From NCBI GenBank assembly GCA_903907995.1, contig CAIVQH010000047.1:1-64000 (forward strand): a stretch of 64,000 nucleotides of DNA, read 5' to 3'. Origin of the DNA: an uncultured Verrucomicrobiota bacterium. Lineage in GTDB: Bacteria > Verrucomicrobiota > Verrucomicrobiia > Limisphaerales > UBA9464. The notes under the pieces are model-generated. The model saw nothing but the letters and a program-made list of their open reading frames with translations. It was not told the DNA's origin and ran no database searches. A program made the position numbers and the translations under genes. This document shows, piece by piece, positions 17,132-26,280 of the stretch. Every line of letters begins with the position of its first letter. Position 1 is the first letter of the stretch.

Positions 17132-18526
17132 TCATCCCACGCGACCCCGTACCCGGCCCTTCTTGAGGAAGCCGTCATAGTGGCGCATGAGCAGGTAGGA
17201 CTCCATCTGCCGCATCGTGTCGAGCAGCACGCCCACCGTGATGAGCATGGAAGTTCCACCGAAAAATTGGGCCACTGAGTAGTCGATGCCGACATACTTG
17301 GACAGCATGGTCGGAATGGTCGCGATGATCACCAGGAAGATTGCGCCGGCGAGCGTGATCCGGGTCATCGTGCGGTGCAGAAAGTCACTGGTCTGGTTGC
17401 CAGGGCGCACACCCGGGATGTAGCCACCGTGCTTCTTCAGATCATCGGCCACCTGCAACTCGTTAAACTGGGTTGCGACCCAGAAATACGAGAAGAACAG
17501 GATCATCAGCCCGAACAGGATGAGGTACAGCCAGCCGTGTTCGGAGAGCATGATGCCCAGGCTCGTCAGGAACTTGACGTTGTACATGTCGCCGATCTTC
17601 GTGAAAATCAGGCTCGGAAACATCAGGATCGCCTGGGCGAAAATCACGGGCATCACACCGGCGTAGTTGACGCGCAACGGCATGAACGACGTCCCACCCG
17701 AGAAAACCTTGCGACCCACGGCACGCTGGGCGTGTTGAACGGGAATCTTACGCTGAGCCTGGGTTATCGCAATCACGGTCGCCACGACCACGACGAGCGA
17801 TCCTATCAGCAGAATGGCGGTCGGCCACCGGGCGGCGTGGGCCTTCATCTCCGGGTCCGTCGGAAAAAACATGACCTGAAGCGACTTGGCCGCCAACGGG
17901 AGGCGCGCCAAGATGCCGATCGTGATGATCAGGGAGACGCCGTTACCAACGCCACGTTCGGTGATCTGTTCACCCAGCCACATCAGCAGGACGGTGGCCG
18001 TGGTCAAAATCGCGACCGTCTGAATCCGATAGACCCAGAGGTTCGTATCGGGCGGAATCAGACTGCCGGAGAAACCCGAGAACGCCTTCTCCGGATGTTC
18101 CCAGCCGAGGGTCATGAACAGGCCCTGGCCGAGACAGAGCAGAACCGTCAGATAGCGTCCGTAGGCGATGATCTTCGCCCGGCCACCCTCTTCACGGGAC
18201 AGCTTGCTGAGCACCGGAATGACCGCACTGAGGAGCTGGATGATGATCGTGGCGCTGATGTAGGGCATGATGCCCAGCGAACCCACCGCGCACTTTTCCA
18301 AGGCGCCACCGGTAAAGAGGCTGTAAAGCCCCACGACCGAGTTGGTGCCGGCATTCTTGCTCTGGCTTTCAAAGAAAGCGGAAAGCGCCACGCCATCGAG
18401 GCCGGGAATCGGCGTCATGGCAATCAGCCGGCATACGCCGAGCACCAATGCCGTGAAGATGATCCGCGAACGGAGTTCGGGAATCTTGAAGCAGTTGGCG
18501 AAGGTCTGGAAAAGCTGGCTGAACAT
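17132..18526 (-). CDS. secY: Protein translocase subunit SecY
   Basis: A 464-residue polytopic membrane protein with about ten transmembrane helices that forms the Sec channel. It starts MFSQLFQTFANCFKIPELRSRI. TPIPGLDG follows helix 1, the plug region follows, and SLIITIGILARLPL, VQHAQRAVGRKV and KHGGYIPGVRPGNQT (cytosolic loops that bind SecA and ribosome) are conserved. Length is normal to slightly long. Embedded between rplO and map. Confidence 0.97.
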   Translation of the reverse strand: MFSQLFQTFANCFKIPELRSRIIFTALVLGVCRLIAMTPIPGLDGVALSAFFESQSKNAGTNSVVGLYSLFTGGALEKCAVGSLGIMPYISATIIIQLLSAVIPVLSKLSREEGGRAKIIAYGRYLTVLLCLGQGLFMTLGWEHPEKAFSGFSGSLIPPDTNLWVYRIQTVAILTTATVLLMWLGEQITERGVGNGVSLIITIGILARLPLAAKSLQVMFFPTDPEMKAHAARWPTAILLIGSLVVVVATVIAITQAQRKIPVQHAQRAVGRKVFSGGTSFMPLRVNYAGVMPVIFAQAILMFPSLIFTKIGDMYNVKFLTSLGIMLSEHGWLYLILFGLMILFFSYFWVATQFNELQVADDLKKHGGYIPGVRPGNQTSDFLHRTMTRITLAGAIFLVIIATIPTMLSKYVGIDYSVAQFFGGTSMLITVGVLLDTMRQMESYLLMRHYDGFLKKGRVRGRVG

Positions 18527-18549
18527 CGTGAGACAGGAGGTGTTGCCGA

Positions 18550-19002
18550 TCAGGCAACCACTTCGGCGGTGCCACCGAGCTTCTCAATGGCGGCTTTGGC
18601 GGAGGCGCTGAACTTGGCCGCCTTGACGTGCAGCTTCTTGGTCAGCTCGCCATCACCGAGGATCTTGATGCGGAGCTTCTTCTGGCCCCGGGCGTTGCCG
18701 GAGTCACGAAGCACCGCCTCGTCGACGGTCGCACCCTCGTCAAAGGTGTTCAAAGCGTCCAGGTTCACCGGCAGATAGTCGGTGCGGAACTGGGCGTTGT
18801 TGAAACCACGCTTGGGGATGCGGCGGATCAGCGGCATCTGGCCGCCTTCGAAGCCGATACGGATCGAGCTGCCGGAACGGGCGGTTTGGCCCTTGCCACC
18901 GCGGCCGGAAGTTTTGCCATGGCCGCTGGATTCACCGCGGCCCAGGAGCTTCTTGCGGTGTTTCGCGCCCTCGGTGGGCTTGAGATTGTGGAGACGCATC
19001 AT
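18550..19002 (-). CDS. rplO: Ribosomal protein uL15
   Basis: A 150-residue protein. MRLHNLKPTEGAKHRKKLLGRG and the glycine-rich SSGHGKTSGRGGKGQTARSG are signature uL15 sequence, followed by GFEGGQMPLIRRIPKRGF. Two adjacent ATG codons (19002 and 18999) make the exact start ambiguous by one residue. rpmD (uL30), usually between rpsE and rplO, is missing; rpsE and rplO are separated by 2 nt. Confidence 0.97.
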   Translation of the reverse strand: MMRLHNLKPTEGAKHRKKLLGRGESSGHGKTSGRGGKGQTARSGSSIRIGFEGGQMPLIRRIPKRGFNNAQFRTDYLPVNLDALNTFDEGATVDEAVLRDSGNARGQKKLRIKILGDGELTKKLHVKAAKFSASAKAAIEKLGGTAEVVA

Positions 19003-19004
19003 AC

Positions 19005-19709
19005 TCAGACTGCCTTCTTGGTAATACGGTGTTCCAGGCCACGGGCCTTCAGGATGTCCTCCCGGCGGCGGAGCTTGAGCAGGGCCTTGAGCGTGGCCTT
19101 GGCCACGTTGGCGGCGTTCTTGGAACCGAGCGACTTGGACAGGATGTCCTTCACGCCGACGGATTCGACCACGGCGCGGACGGTTTTGCCGCAGATAAGA
19201 CCGGTACCGGGACTCGCCGGGCGCAGGAGCACCTTGGCGCCACCGAACTCGGAATATGCCTCGTGGGGGATTGTGCTGTCCTTGAGCGAGACGCTGAGCA
19301 TGCGGGAGCGGGCGTTTTCGCCGCCCTTGCGGATGGCGTCGCTCACTTCACCGCCCTTGCCCAGGCCGAGCCCGACATTGCCACGGCGGTCGCCGATGAC
19401 GACGAGCGCGCTGAAGCTGAAACGGCGGCCACCCTTGACGACCTTCGAGGAACGATTGATGAAAATCGTCTTCTCGGCAAAGTCGTCACTCTTGTTGTCG
19501 CCCTGGTTGTCACGGCGCGGACCGCGACGCGGACCACCGCGACCACCGCCGCCGCCACCATAACCGCCACCACCACCATACCCACCACCGCCGCCAGAAT
19601 GCTGTCTGGCCTGGGGGGCCGCAGGTGCGGCAGGTGCAACGGCCTCAGCAGGTGCGGCCGCAGCCACAGGCGCCTCGGATGGAGTCAGATTGTCTTTTTC
19701 GTCAGCCAC
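19005..19709 (-). CDS. rpsE: Ribosomal protein uS5 with Gly/RGG-type N-terminal extension
   Basis: A 234-residue protein. The uS5 double-stranded-RNA-binding core starts near residue 80 (FAEKTIFINRSSKVVKGGRRFSFSALVVIGD), followed by GNVGLGLGKGGEVSDAI and AYSEFGGAKVLLRPASPGTGLICG. The usual length is about 165-175. The extra N-terminus is an acidic, Ala/Pro-rich stretch followed by a GGYGGGGGYGGGGGGRGG-like run and RRGPRR, resembling RGG/GAR RNA-binding regions. No closer start codon fits better, and the extension continues the same frame without interruption. Confidence 0.96.
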   Translation of the reverse strand: MADEKDNLTPSEAPVAAAAPAEAVAPAAPAAPQARQHSGGGGGYGGGGGYGGGGGGRGGPRRGPRRDNQGDNKSDDFAEKTIFINRSSKVVKGGRRFSFSALVVIGDRRGNVGLGLGKGGEVSDAIRKGGENARSRMLSVSLKDSTIPHEAYSEFGGAKVLLRPASPGTGLICGKTVRAVVESVGVKDILSKSLGSKNAANVAKATLKALLKLRRREDILKARGLEHRITKKAV

Positions 19710-19729
19710 TTTGAAATCCTCCGTGCAGG

Positions 19730-20092
19730 TTAAAACTTGAGGCCGGCTTCACGCGCGGCATCCGCCAGCGCCTTGACCTTGCCATGATACTTGGCCGAGC
19801 CGCGGTCGAAAACGACCGTCTCGACACCCTTGGCCTTGGCGGCCTCGGCGGCCGCCTTGCCCACGATCGCCGCGGAGGCGACATTGGCGCCCTTGACCCC
19901 GGCCGGAGCGGTTTTGGCGGTCGTGCTGACCGCCGCCACCGTGCGACCGACGCTGTCGTCGATGAACTGGACGTGGATGTGACGGCCCGTGAACTTGACG
20001 CTCATGCGGGGGCGTTCGGCGCTGCCAGCCACCTTCTTGCGGACCCGCCAGTGACGAAGCTGGGACAGGCGTTGTTTGTGCTCGGTTCTCAT
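19730..20092 (-). CDS. rplR: Ribosomal protein uL18
   Basis: A 120-residue 5S-rRNA-binding protein of normal length: [38 protein letters not shown], then [30 protein letters not shown] and a C-terminal [20 protein letters not shown]. Lies between rplF and rpsE as in the spc operon. Confidence 0.97.
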   Translation of the reverse strand: MRTEHKQRLSQLRHWRVRKKVAGSAERPRMSVKFTGRHIHVQFIDDSVGRTVAAVSTTAKTAPAGVKGANVASAAIVGKAAAEAAKAKGVETVVFDRGSAKYHGKVKALADAAREAGLKF

Positions 20093-20128
20093 TCTGCGAA
20101 CGAAATTTCAGGTTCTGTGTCCGTCGGC

Positions 20129-20665
20129 TTACTGAACGGTCTTGCCTTCCTTGCGGACGACCTTCTCGCCCGCGTAACGGACACCCTTGCCCTTGTAAGG
20201 CTCGGGGGGATAGTAGCTGCGGATTTCCGCGGCCACACGGCCGACGGTTTCCTTGTCCGCGCCGTCAATGGTCAGCTTGGTGTTCTCCTCGACGGTCACC
20301 TTGATGCCGGCGGGGATAGGATAGAGGATCGGATGGCTGAAGCCGAGGGAGAGGTTGACCACCGCCCCCTGCACGGCGGCCTTGAAGCCGACGCCCTGGA
20401 TCTCCAGCTTCTTCTGGAAGCCGTCGCTCACACCCTTGACCATGTTGTTGATCAGGGCGCGTGCCAGGCCGTGCATGGCCCGGGCCTGCGAAGTTTCACC
20501 GGTGCGCTCCACCTTGACGTTGGTGCCGTCCACCTTCGCGGAGGTCAGGGCCGGAAGGCCGAGTTCCAGCTTGCCCTTCGGGCCTTCGGCGGACACACGG
20601 TTCCCAGTGACGGTCACCTTGACCTTGGCGGGGATAGCAACCGGAGATTTACCAATACGGGACAT
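20129..20665 (-). CDS. rplF: Ribosomal protein uL6
   Basis: A 178-residue protein. MSRIGKSPVAIPAKVKVTVTG is the canonical start. The duplicated domains and the C-terminal PPEPYKGKGVRYAGEKVVRKEGK are intact. An in-frame ATG at 20707 would add 14 residues overlapping the rpsH stop and is not used here. Confidence 0.97.
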   Translation of the reverse strand: MSRIGKSPVAIPAKVKVTVTGNRVSAEGPKGKLELGLPALTSAKVDGTNVKVERTGETSQARAMHGLARALINNMVKGVSDGFQKKLEIQGVGFKAAVQGAVVNLSLGFSHPILYPIPAGIKVTVEENTKLTIDGADKETVGRVAAEIRSYYPPEPYKGKGVRYAGEKVVRKEGKTVQ

Positions 20666-20678
20666 ACGAAAATTCCTT

Positions 20679-21074
20679 TTACCAAACGTAGCAAACGAGT
20701 TCGCCACCGACTTTCTCCCTGCGGGCCTGCGAGTCGGACAGGATGCCCTTCGGGGTCGAAAGGATGGCCACGCCTAGTCCGCCGAGAACGCGCGGGATTT
20801 CAGTGCTGCACACATAGCGGCGCAGACCGGGCGTGCTGACCTGCTTGAGGCCGACGATCACATTGCGGCGGCCCTGATACTTGAGGGAAAGCTTGAGCTG
20901 CTTGACCGGAGTGCCGGCCGCACCTTCCACGGAAACGCTCGAGATGTAGCCCTCGTCCTTGAGAATCTGGGCGATGGACTCCTTCATCTTGGAGTGCGGC
21001 ATCAGCACTTCGGCGTGCTGGGCCAGCCCCGCGTTGCGGATGCGGGTCAGGAAATCGGAAATGGGATCTTGCAT
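20679..21074 (-). CDS. rpsH: Ribosomal protein uS8
   Basis: A 131-residue protein starting MQDPISDFLTRIRNAGLAQH and ending with the conserved GGLGVAILSTPKGILSDSQARREKVGGELVCYVW-type tail. Length is normal. In enterobacteria uS8 represses the spc operon; no equivalent site was identified here. Confidence 0.97.
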   Translation of the reverse strand: MQDPISDFLTRIRNAGLAQHAEVLMPHSKMKESIAQILKDEGYISSVSVEGAAGTPVKQLKLSLKYQGRRNVIVGLKQVSTPGLRRYVCSTEIPRVLGGLGVAILSTPKGILSDSQARREKVGGELVCYVW

Positions 21075-21086
21075 GGGGCGTAAATG

Positions 21087-21356
21087 TTACCAGCTGGCCT
21101 TGATGACACCCGGGATGAGGCCGTTCAGCGCGGCCTCACGGAAGGTGAGACGCGAGCAGCCGTACTTGCGGAGGTAGCCACGACGCCGGCCGCTGAACTT
21201 GCAGCGGTTGACGACGCGGACCGGACTCGCGTTCTTGGGCAGCTTCGACAGGGCGGCGTAGTCGCCCTTGGCCTTCAGCTCGGCGCGCAGGGTGGCGAAC
21301 TTCTTCACCGTCTCCGACTTCTTCTTGTTGCGTTCCAGCCAGGATTTTTTGGCCAT
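21087..21356 (-). CDS. rpsN: Ribosomal protein uS14 (zinc-free type)
   Basis: An 89-residue protein, [15 protein letters not shown], ending [27 protein letters not shown]. The two CxxC zinc motifs of the short type are absent (isolated cysteines only), which matches the longer C-minus form. Normal position between rplE and rpsH. Confidence 0.97.
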   Translation of the reverse strand: MAKKSWLERNKKKSETVKKFATLRAELKAKGDYAALSKLPKNASPVRVVNRCKFSGRRRGYLRKYGCSRLTFREAALNGLIPGVIKASW

Positions 21357-21378
21357 AGGTGTGTCTGTTGGAAAAAAG

Positions 21379-21918
21379 TTACTTCGCGAACGGCATGCCC
21401 ATGAGCTTCAGGAGATCGTAGGCTTCCTCGTTGTTTTTCGCGCTGGTGACGATGGTGATGTCCATGCCCTGCTGCCGCTTGATCTTGTCGAGCTCGATCT
21501 CGGGGAAGATGGTCTGGTCGGGCAGGCCCATCGAGAAGCTGCCGCGGCCGTCGAACTGCCGGGGCGAGATGCCACGGAAGTCGCGGATGCGCGGGAGCGA
21601 GGCGGTCACAAGCCGGTCGAAGAACTCGTACATCGCCTCGCGGCGAAGCGTGACGCGGCAGCCGATCGGCTGGCCTTCGCGGAGCTTGAAGCTCGCCACG
21701 CTCTTCTTGGACTTGCTGATCACGGGCTTGCGGCCGGTGATTGCGGAAAGATCCTTGACGGCTTCCTCAAGGGAACCCTTTTCCGCCGAACTGTTCACCC
21801 CCATGTTGACGACGATCTTCTCGATGCGGGGAATTTGGTGCACGTTCGTGTAGCCGCGCTTTTCCTTCAGCGCTGGCACCACTTCCGAAACGTATTTCGT
21901 GTAAAGACGGGGCTTCAT
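21379..21918 (-). CDS. rplE: Ribosomal protein uL5
   Basis: A 179-residue 5S-rRNA-binding protein. [46 protein letters not shown] and [33 protein letters not shown] are conserved blocks. Length is typical (about 179). Confidence 0.97.
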   Translation of the reverse strand: MKPRLYTKYVSEVVPALKEKRGYTNVHQIPRIEKIVVNMGVNSSAEKGSLEEAVKDLSAITGRKPVISKSKKSVASFKLREGQPIGCRVTLRREAMYEFFDRLVTASLPRIRDFRGISPRQFDGRGSFSMGLPDQTIFPEIELDKIKRQQGMDITIVTSAKNNEEAYDLLKLMGMPFAK

Positions 21919-21922
21919 TTAC

Positions 21923-22258
21923 TCAGGCGGTCTTGGCGGTTTTCGTCGCCTGCTTGTTGCTGCGGCGCTCGTATTCGTCGGCCTTCATCACGTTGGACAC
22001 GTGAATCGGCCCTTCCAGCCAGAGCAGTCCGCCCTGCGGATTCTGCTGGCTCTTGGGCAGATGGTGCAGCATGGGCTTCACCAGGCGACGCTTGTCGTCG
22101 TTGTCCTTGCTGCGCTCGTCGGTGCCCTCAAGGACAACGGCGAGTTTCTTGGTGATGACGCGGGCGATCTTGCCGCGACGGCCTTTGGCCGAACCGGCGA
22201 TAACGACCACTTCGTCACCACTGCGAACGTGAAATTTGATTGGCTTCTCCACCTTCAT
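21923..22258 (-). CDS. rplX: Ribosomal protein uL24
   Basis: A 111-residue protein with the KOW motif near the start (VRSGDEVVVIAGSAKGRRGKIARV) and SQQNPQGGLLWLEGPIHVSNVM. The C-terminus is Lys/Thr-rich. It is separated by 4 nt from rplE and 14 nt from rplN. Confidence 0.96.
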   Translation of the reverse strand: MKVEKPIKFHVRSGDEVVVIAGSAKGRRGKIARVITKKLAVVLEGTDERSKDNDDKRRLVKPMLHHLPKSQQNPQGGLLWLEGPIHVSNVMKADEYERRSNKQATKTAKTA

Positions 22259-22272
22259 GGCTGGTTTGGTCT

Positions 22273-22638
22273 TCAGATCACCTCGGGGGCGAGGGAAATG
22301 ATTTTCATGAACTTCTTGTCCCGCAGCTCACGCGCCACCGGGCCGAAAATGCGGGTACCCTTCGGGTTGTTTTCCTTGTCGATGATCACCACCGCGTTGC
22401 GGTCGAACCGGACGTAGGAGCCGTCGGCGCGGCGGGTGATGTTCCGGGTGCGGACCACCACGGCGTTCTGCACTTCACCCTTCTTCACGGTGCCGTCCGG
22501 AGCGGCCTCCTTGATGTGCACCTTGATGACGTCGCCGATGGCGGCGTAGCGTTGATTGCGGCCGATGACGCCAATCACCCATGCCAGTTTGGCACCGGTG
22601 TTGTCCGCCACGTCAGCGCTGGAACGAATCTGCAGCAT
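22273..22638 (-). CDS. rplN: Ribosomal protein uL14
   Basis: A 121-residue protein, [20 protein letters not shown], with the conserved [38 protein letters not shown] block. Normal length. Part of the intersubunit bridge. Confidence 0.97.
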   Translation of the reverse strand: MLQIRSSADVADNTGAKLAWVIGVIGRNQRYAAIGDVIKVHIKEAAPDGTVKKGEVQNAVVVRTRNITRRADGSYVRFDRNAVVIIDKENNPKGTRIFGPVARELRDKKFMKIISLAPEVI

Positions 22639-22652
22639 AAAATCTTCTCAGT

Positions 22653-22940
22653 TCAGGCCTGGGCCTTGGCGGTGCCGTCGTTGTTGAGGACCTCGACCAG
22701 GCGCCAGCACTTGGTCTTGGAAAGCGGGCGGGTCTCCTGGATGCGGACGAGGTCGCCGACCGACGCCAGCTCCTGCTCGTCGTGGGCGTACAGCTTTTTA
22801 AAGCTGGTCACGACTTTCTTGTAGCGCGGGTGCTGGAAGCGGCGTTCGACACGGACAACGATGGTTTTCGCCATCTTGTCGGAAACAACCTCTCCCACAC
22901 GCTCTTTGCGGTGGCCACGGACTAGTGTTTGCTCAGCCAT
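22653..22940 (-). CDS. rpsQ: Ribosomal protein uS17
   Basis: A 95-residue OB-fold protein. [36 protein letters not shown] followed by [23 protein letters not shown] is diagnostic. Normal length, 6 nt downstream of rpmC. Confidence 0.97.
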   Translation of the reverse strand: MAEQTLVRGHRKERVGEVVSDKMAKTIVVRVERRFQHPRYKKVVTSFKKLYAHDEQELASVGDLVRIQETRPLSKTKCWRLVEVLNNDGTAKAQA

Positions 22941-22946
22941 ACTTCG

Positions 22947-23171
22947 TCAAGCTTTCGGGGCGGCGGTAGTGGCCGACTGGTGCTTCTTGCGCAGCTCAGT
23001 CAGGCGCGTCTGGCAACGGGCGATTTCTTTGCGGATTTCGCGGATGCGATGCGGTTTTTCCAACCGTGCGGTCGCCTTCTGGAGGCGCAGGTTGAAGAGC
23101 TCCTGCCGGAGCTCGGAATCCTTCGCGCGCAGCTCCGGATACGTCAGATCGGTCAATGCAGTGGTGGCCAT
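22947..23171 (-). CDS. rpmC: Ribosomal protein uL29
   Basis: A 74-residue helical-hairpin protein, MATTALTDLTYPELRAKDSE, with ELFNLRLQKATARLEKPHRIREIRKEIAR. The start is at 23171; a longer open frame to 23276 overlaps rplP and gives a non-family leader. The short Ala-rich tail is unremarkable. Confidence 0.96.
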   Translation of the reverse strand: MATTALTDLTYPELRAKDSELRQELFNLRLQKATARLEKPHRIREIRKEIARCQTRLTELRKKHQSATTAAPKA

Positions 23172-23181
23172 GGTCGGTTCC

Positions 23182-23601
23182 TCAAGCCAGCTTCCGCCGG
23201 ACAATAAACTTGGTTGAGATCGGCAGCTTGGTGGAGGCGAGGCGCATCGCTTCGCGGGCAACCACCTCGGGCACACCGTCCACCTCGAACAGGATGTTCG
23301 CCGGGCGGATCACCGCCACCCACGACTCCACCGCGCCCTTGCCGGTGCCCATTCGGACTTCCAGCGGCTTCTTGGTAAAGCTCTTGTCGGGGAAGATGCG
23401 GATCCACACCTTGCCGCGGCGCTTCATGTAGCGGGTGACCGCCACGCGGGCCGCCTCAATCTGCTTGGTGTCGAGCCAGCAGCGCTCCAGCGCCTGCAAG
23501 CCGTATTCGCCGAATGCGACCGCGTTTCCGCGGGACGCGAGCCCCGTGCGGTGGCCGCGATGCATTTTGCGATACTTAACTCTGGCGGGCATCAATGCCA
23601 T
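23182..23601 (-). CDS. rplP: Ribosomal protein uL16
   Basis: A 139-residue protein starting [45 protein letters not shown] and [27 protein letters not shown] are diagnostic. The arginine-bearing loop corresponds to the site hydroxylated in some bacteria. Normal length. Confidence 0.97.
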   Translation of the reverse strand: MALMPARVKYRKMHRGHRTGLASRGNAVAFGEYGLQALERCWLDTKQIEAARVAVTRYMKRRGKVWIRIFPDKSFTKKPLEVRMGTGKGAVESWVAVIRPANILFEVDGVPEVVAREAMRLASTKLPISTKFIVRRKLA

Positions 23602-23633
23602 AATCTCGATCTCCTACTCTAAAAATTGGTTGG

Positions 23634-24317
23634 TTACTTGACGGGGGCCGGAGCACTGGCTTCGGCCGGCTTGGCGGCCGGAACGGCTGACTTCTTGATC
23701 TCGCCCTTGCAGATCCAGCACTTGATGCCGAGCTTGCCGTACATCGTCTTCGCCTCGGCGAAACCGTAGTCGATGTTGGCCCGCAGGGTGTGCAGCGGCA
23801 CGCTGCCCTCGTGATAGGTCTCCGTCCGGGAAAGTTCGGCGCCACCGAGGCGGCCCGAGCAGCGGATCTTGATGCCCTCGGCACCGAAATCCTTGGCGGT
23901 CTGCAGCGCCTTCTTCATCGCGCGGCGGAAGGAAATGCGGCGCTCGAGCTGGATGGCGACGTTTTCGGCCACGAGCTGGGCATCCGTTTCCGGCTGCTTG
24001 ATCTCCTGGATGTCAACGTACACTTCCTTGCCCGTGAGCTTGGAAAGCTCTTCCTTGAGCTTGTCGATTTCCGAGCCCTTGCGCCCGATGACGACACCGG
24101 GGCGGGCGGTGAAAATGGTGACGCGGCAGCGGGACGCGGCGCGTTCGATGTTGATCCGCGGCACGGAGGCGGACTCGAGCTTCTTCTTCAGGGTTTCGCG
24201 GATGAGGCGATCCTCCTGCAGCAGTGCGCCGAAGTCCTTGTTCGGCGAGAACCACTTGGACCGCCAGTCCCGGTTGACGGGGATGCGGAAGCCGATTGGA
24301 TTGGTTTTCTGGCCCAT
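23634..24317 (-). CDS. rpsC: Ribosomal protein uS3
   Basis: A 227-residue protein, [20 protein letters not shown]. It has a KH domain ([21 protein letters not shown]) and the C-terminal [35 protein letters not shown] block. The C-terminus after [10 protein letters not shown] is a short Ala/Pro tail. Confidence 0.97.
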   Translation of the reverse strand: MGQKTNPIGFRIPVNRDWRSKWFSPNKDFGALLQEDRLIRETLKKKLESASVPRINIERAASRCRVTIFTARPGVVIGRKGSEIDKLKEELSKLTGKEVYVDIQEIKQPETDAQLVAENVAIQLERRISFRRAMKKALQTAKDFGAEGIKIRCSGRLGGAELSRTETYHEGSVPLHTLRANIDYGFAEAKTMYGKLGIKCWICKGEIKKSAVPAAKPAEASAPAPVK

Positions 24318-24321
24318 ACGC

Positions 24322-24663
24322 TTACTTGTCCGACTTGTCGGTGAGAACGATTTTGATGTGGCAGCTCCGCTTGATGACCGGGCCGGCGGAACCGCGGGCC
24401 TTCGGGGTGAAGCGCTTGATGCTGCGTGCGGTCAGGGCGTGCGCCTCGCTGATCACGAGCAGTTCCGGCTTGAGACCGTGGTTGTTTTCCGCGTTGGCGA
24501 TCGCCGACTTCAGGGTCTTGGCGACGACCACGGCCGCCTTGCGGGGCACGAAGTGGAGCGTGGCGAGCGCCTCCATGGCGTTCATCCCGCGCACCTGGCG
24601 CACGACCTCGCGCGCCTTCTGGGCGGACATCCGAAAATTGCGATAAATGGCGCTGACTTCCAT
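24322..24663 (-). CDS. rplV: Ribosomal protein uL22
   Basis: A 113-residue protein, [20 protein letters not shown], with the exit-tunnel hairpin region ([25 protein letters not shown]) at the C-terminus. Separated from rpsC by 4 nt. Confidence 0.96.
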   Translation of the reverse strand: MEVSAIYRNFRMSAQKAREVVRQVRGMNAMEALATLHFVPRKAAVVVAKTLKSAIANAENNHGLKPELLVISEAHALTARSIKRFTPKARGSAGPVIKRSCHIKIVLTDKSDK

Positions 24664-24678
24664 GGTGTCTCCCTTGAA

Positions 24679-24960
24679 CTACTTGGCTTCCGCCTTGGCG
24701 GTGTGGGCGCCGTGTTTCTTGAACGTGCGGGTGAATGAAAACTCACCCAGCTTGTGGCCCACCATGTTTTCGGTGACGAACACCGCGTTAAACACCTTGC
24801 CGTTGTGAACGTTGAACGTGAGCCCCACGAAATCAGGGGTGATCATCGAACGCCGCGACCAGGTCTTGATCGGCAGCTTCGACTTTACCGCCTTGGCCTT
24901 TTCGACCTTGGTCAGCAGATGCTGGTCCACAAACGGACCCTTTTTAAGCGAGCGTCCCAT
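24679..24960 (-). CDS. rpsS: Ribosomal protein uS19
   Basis: A 93-residue protein, [20 protein letters not shown], with [27 protein letters not shown] and [21 protein letters not shown]. Normal length. Four nucleotides separate it from rplB. Confidence 0.97.
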   Translation of the reverse strand: MGRSLKKGPFVDQHLLTKVEKAKAVKSKLPIKTWSRRSMITPDFVGLTFNVHNGKVFNAVFVTENMVGHKLGEFSFTRTFKKHGAHTAKAEAK

Positions 24961-24964
24961 ACGA

Positions 24965-25813
24965 TTACTTGTGCTTCATCGGCCGACCATCGCGACGAAC
25001 GAGGATGAACCGGTTGGAAAGTTTGTGCTTGTTGCGCGTGCGCTTGCCCTTGGCGAGCTTGCCCCACGGCGACATGAGATGCTGGCGACCGCCACCACCC
25101 TTGGATTTGCCCTGGCCACCACCGTTGGGGTGATCGACCGGGTTGCGCACCATACCGCGGCTCATCGGGCGCTTGCCGAGATTGATATTCCGGCCGGCCT
25201 TGCCGAGGACCACGTTCTCCCACTGGGCGTTGCCGACCTGGCCGATGGTCGCGAGGCACTTTTCGTTGATCCGCCGGATTTCGCCAGAAGGCAGGCGGAC
25301 CTGCGCATAGCCCTCGTCACGTGACATCAGGGTGGCAAACGTGCCCGCCGAACGGACGATCTGGGCGCCACGACCGGGCAGCAGCTCCACGCTGTGAATG
25401 CTCACGCCAACCGGGATGTTGCCCAGCGGCAGGGCGTTGCCCACGGTCGGAGGAGCGGTCGGGCCGCTCATCAGGGAATCGCCCACCTTCAGGCCATCGG
25501 GGGCCACGATGTAGGTCTTCACCTGGTCGGCGTACTCGAGCAGGGCGATACGGGCACTGCGACCCGGATCGTATTCGATCGCGACCACCTTGGCCTCAAT
25601 GCCGAATTTCTTCCGCTTGAAGTCCAGGATACGGATCTTCTGCTTGTGGCCGCCACCAATCGCACGCGCCGTAATCCGGCCGTAATTGTTGCGCCCACCA
25701 GTCTTCTTCTTGGTATATACGAGGGAACGTTCCGGCGTCGTCTTGGTGACGTCCGAAAAGTCCTGAACGGTAATATACCGCTGAGACGGCGTTAACGGTC
25801 TAAACGTTTTCAC
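24965..25813 (-). CDS. rplB: Ribosomal protein uL2, first gene of the cluster
   Basis: A 282-residue protein near the peptidyl-transferase centre. The GTG at 25813 gives [20 protein letters not shown], matching normal uL2 starts. An ATG at 25999 would add 62 residues of leader. The C-terminal [27 protein letters not shown] block contains the functionally important histidine. rplC, rplD and rplW, which normally precede it, are absent; non-coding leader sequence lies upstream instead. No Shine-Dalgarno is evident before the GTG. Confidence 0.96.
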   Translation of the reverse strand: MKTFRPLTPSQRYITVQDFSDVTKTTPERSLVYTKKKTGGRNNYGRITARAIGGGHKQKIRILDFKRKKFGIEAKVVAIEYDPGRSARIALLEYADQVKTYIVAPDGLKVGDSLMSGPTAPPTVGNALPLGNIPVGVSIHSVELLPGRGAQIVRSAGTFATLMSRDEGYAQVRLPSGEIRRINEKCLATIGQVGNAQWENVVLGKAGRNINLGKRPMSRGMVRNPVDHPNGGGQGKSKGGGGRQHLMSPWGKLAKGKRTRNKHKLSNRFILVRRDGRPMKHK

Positions 25814-25871
25814 AGCAAAAAATACACAATCACGGAGCGGAGCTCTCGTGGGGCCCGGCCATAATTCCCGT

Positions 25872-25909
25872 GCCGCAAGGTGCGGCTTGGTTGTCGGCCG
25901 AACCGACAA
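25872..25909 (-). promoter_or_regulatory. Two hairpins in the leader of the ribosomal cluster
   Basis: 25872-25886 (gccgca/tgcggc, 3-nt loop) and 25891-25909 (ttgtcgg/ccgacaa, 5-nt loop) form adjacent stem-loops 59-96 nt upstream of the rplB GTG, inside the presumed 5' UTR. Ribosomal operons are often autoregulated through leader structures, so this is a candidate protein-binding leader. This is inference only. Confidence 0.35.
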
Positions 25910-25944
25910 TTGTTTCCTCCGATTAGGGATGAAACGGAGCGCAG

Positions 25945-25972
25945 AGCTTAGAAATCGGCGGGGTCCGTGCAA
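25945..25972 (-). promoter_or_regulatory. Candidate sigma-70 promoter of the ribosomal cluster
   Basis: On the minus strand TTGCAC (25972-25967), a 16-nt spacer, then TAAGCT (25950-25945). Transcription from here would give a leader of roughly 125 nt before rplB, containing the two hairpins. The match is reasonable but unproven. Confidence 0.35.
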
Positions 25973-26280
25973 TACTTTTTTGGAAGTTTTTTCGGACACG
26001 CCACCTTCCGCCGTCGGTTCATTCGTGGAAAAGCTCTGATTTCCTGAGCGTTTTCACTTATTTCAGCTTGCTCCCCTGTTGCGGCGATTTTTCGCAAACA
26101 TTCCACGACTGTTCCTGCCTGACGCATTCAGCGGATGCATGGCGAAACTGCGAATTTTCTCGCACCGCTCACCGTTTCGGCCATTTCAGGTTCAGTTTTC
26201 CGCTGGTTCAGGCCGAATTTCTGCCGAATCACCGATCCGCAGGCTTCCACCAAACACCCAATTCGATTTATCTGCCCGTC

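Larger units (their letters stand above)
25814..26280. other. Divergent intergenic region: ribosomal leader and upstream of the PVC cytochrome gene
   Basis: No gene is supported. The part next to rplB holds two small hairpins and a candidate promoter for the ribosomal cluster, reported separately. The part next to 26281 is AT-richer than its surroundings, with no clear feature. Confidence 0.5.
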
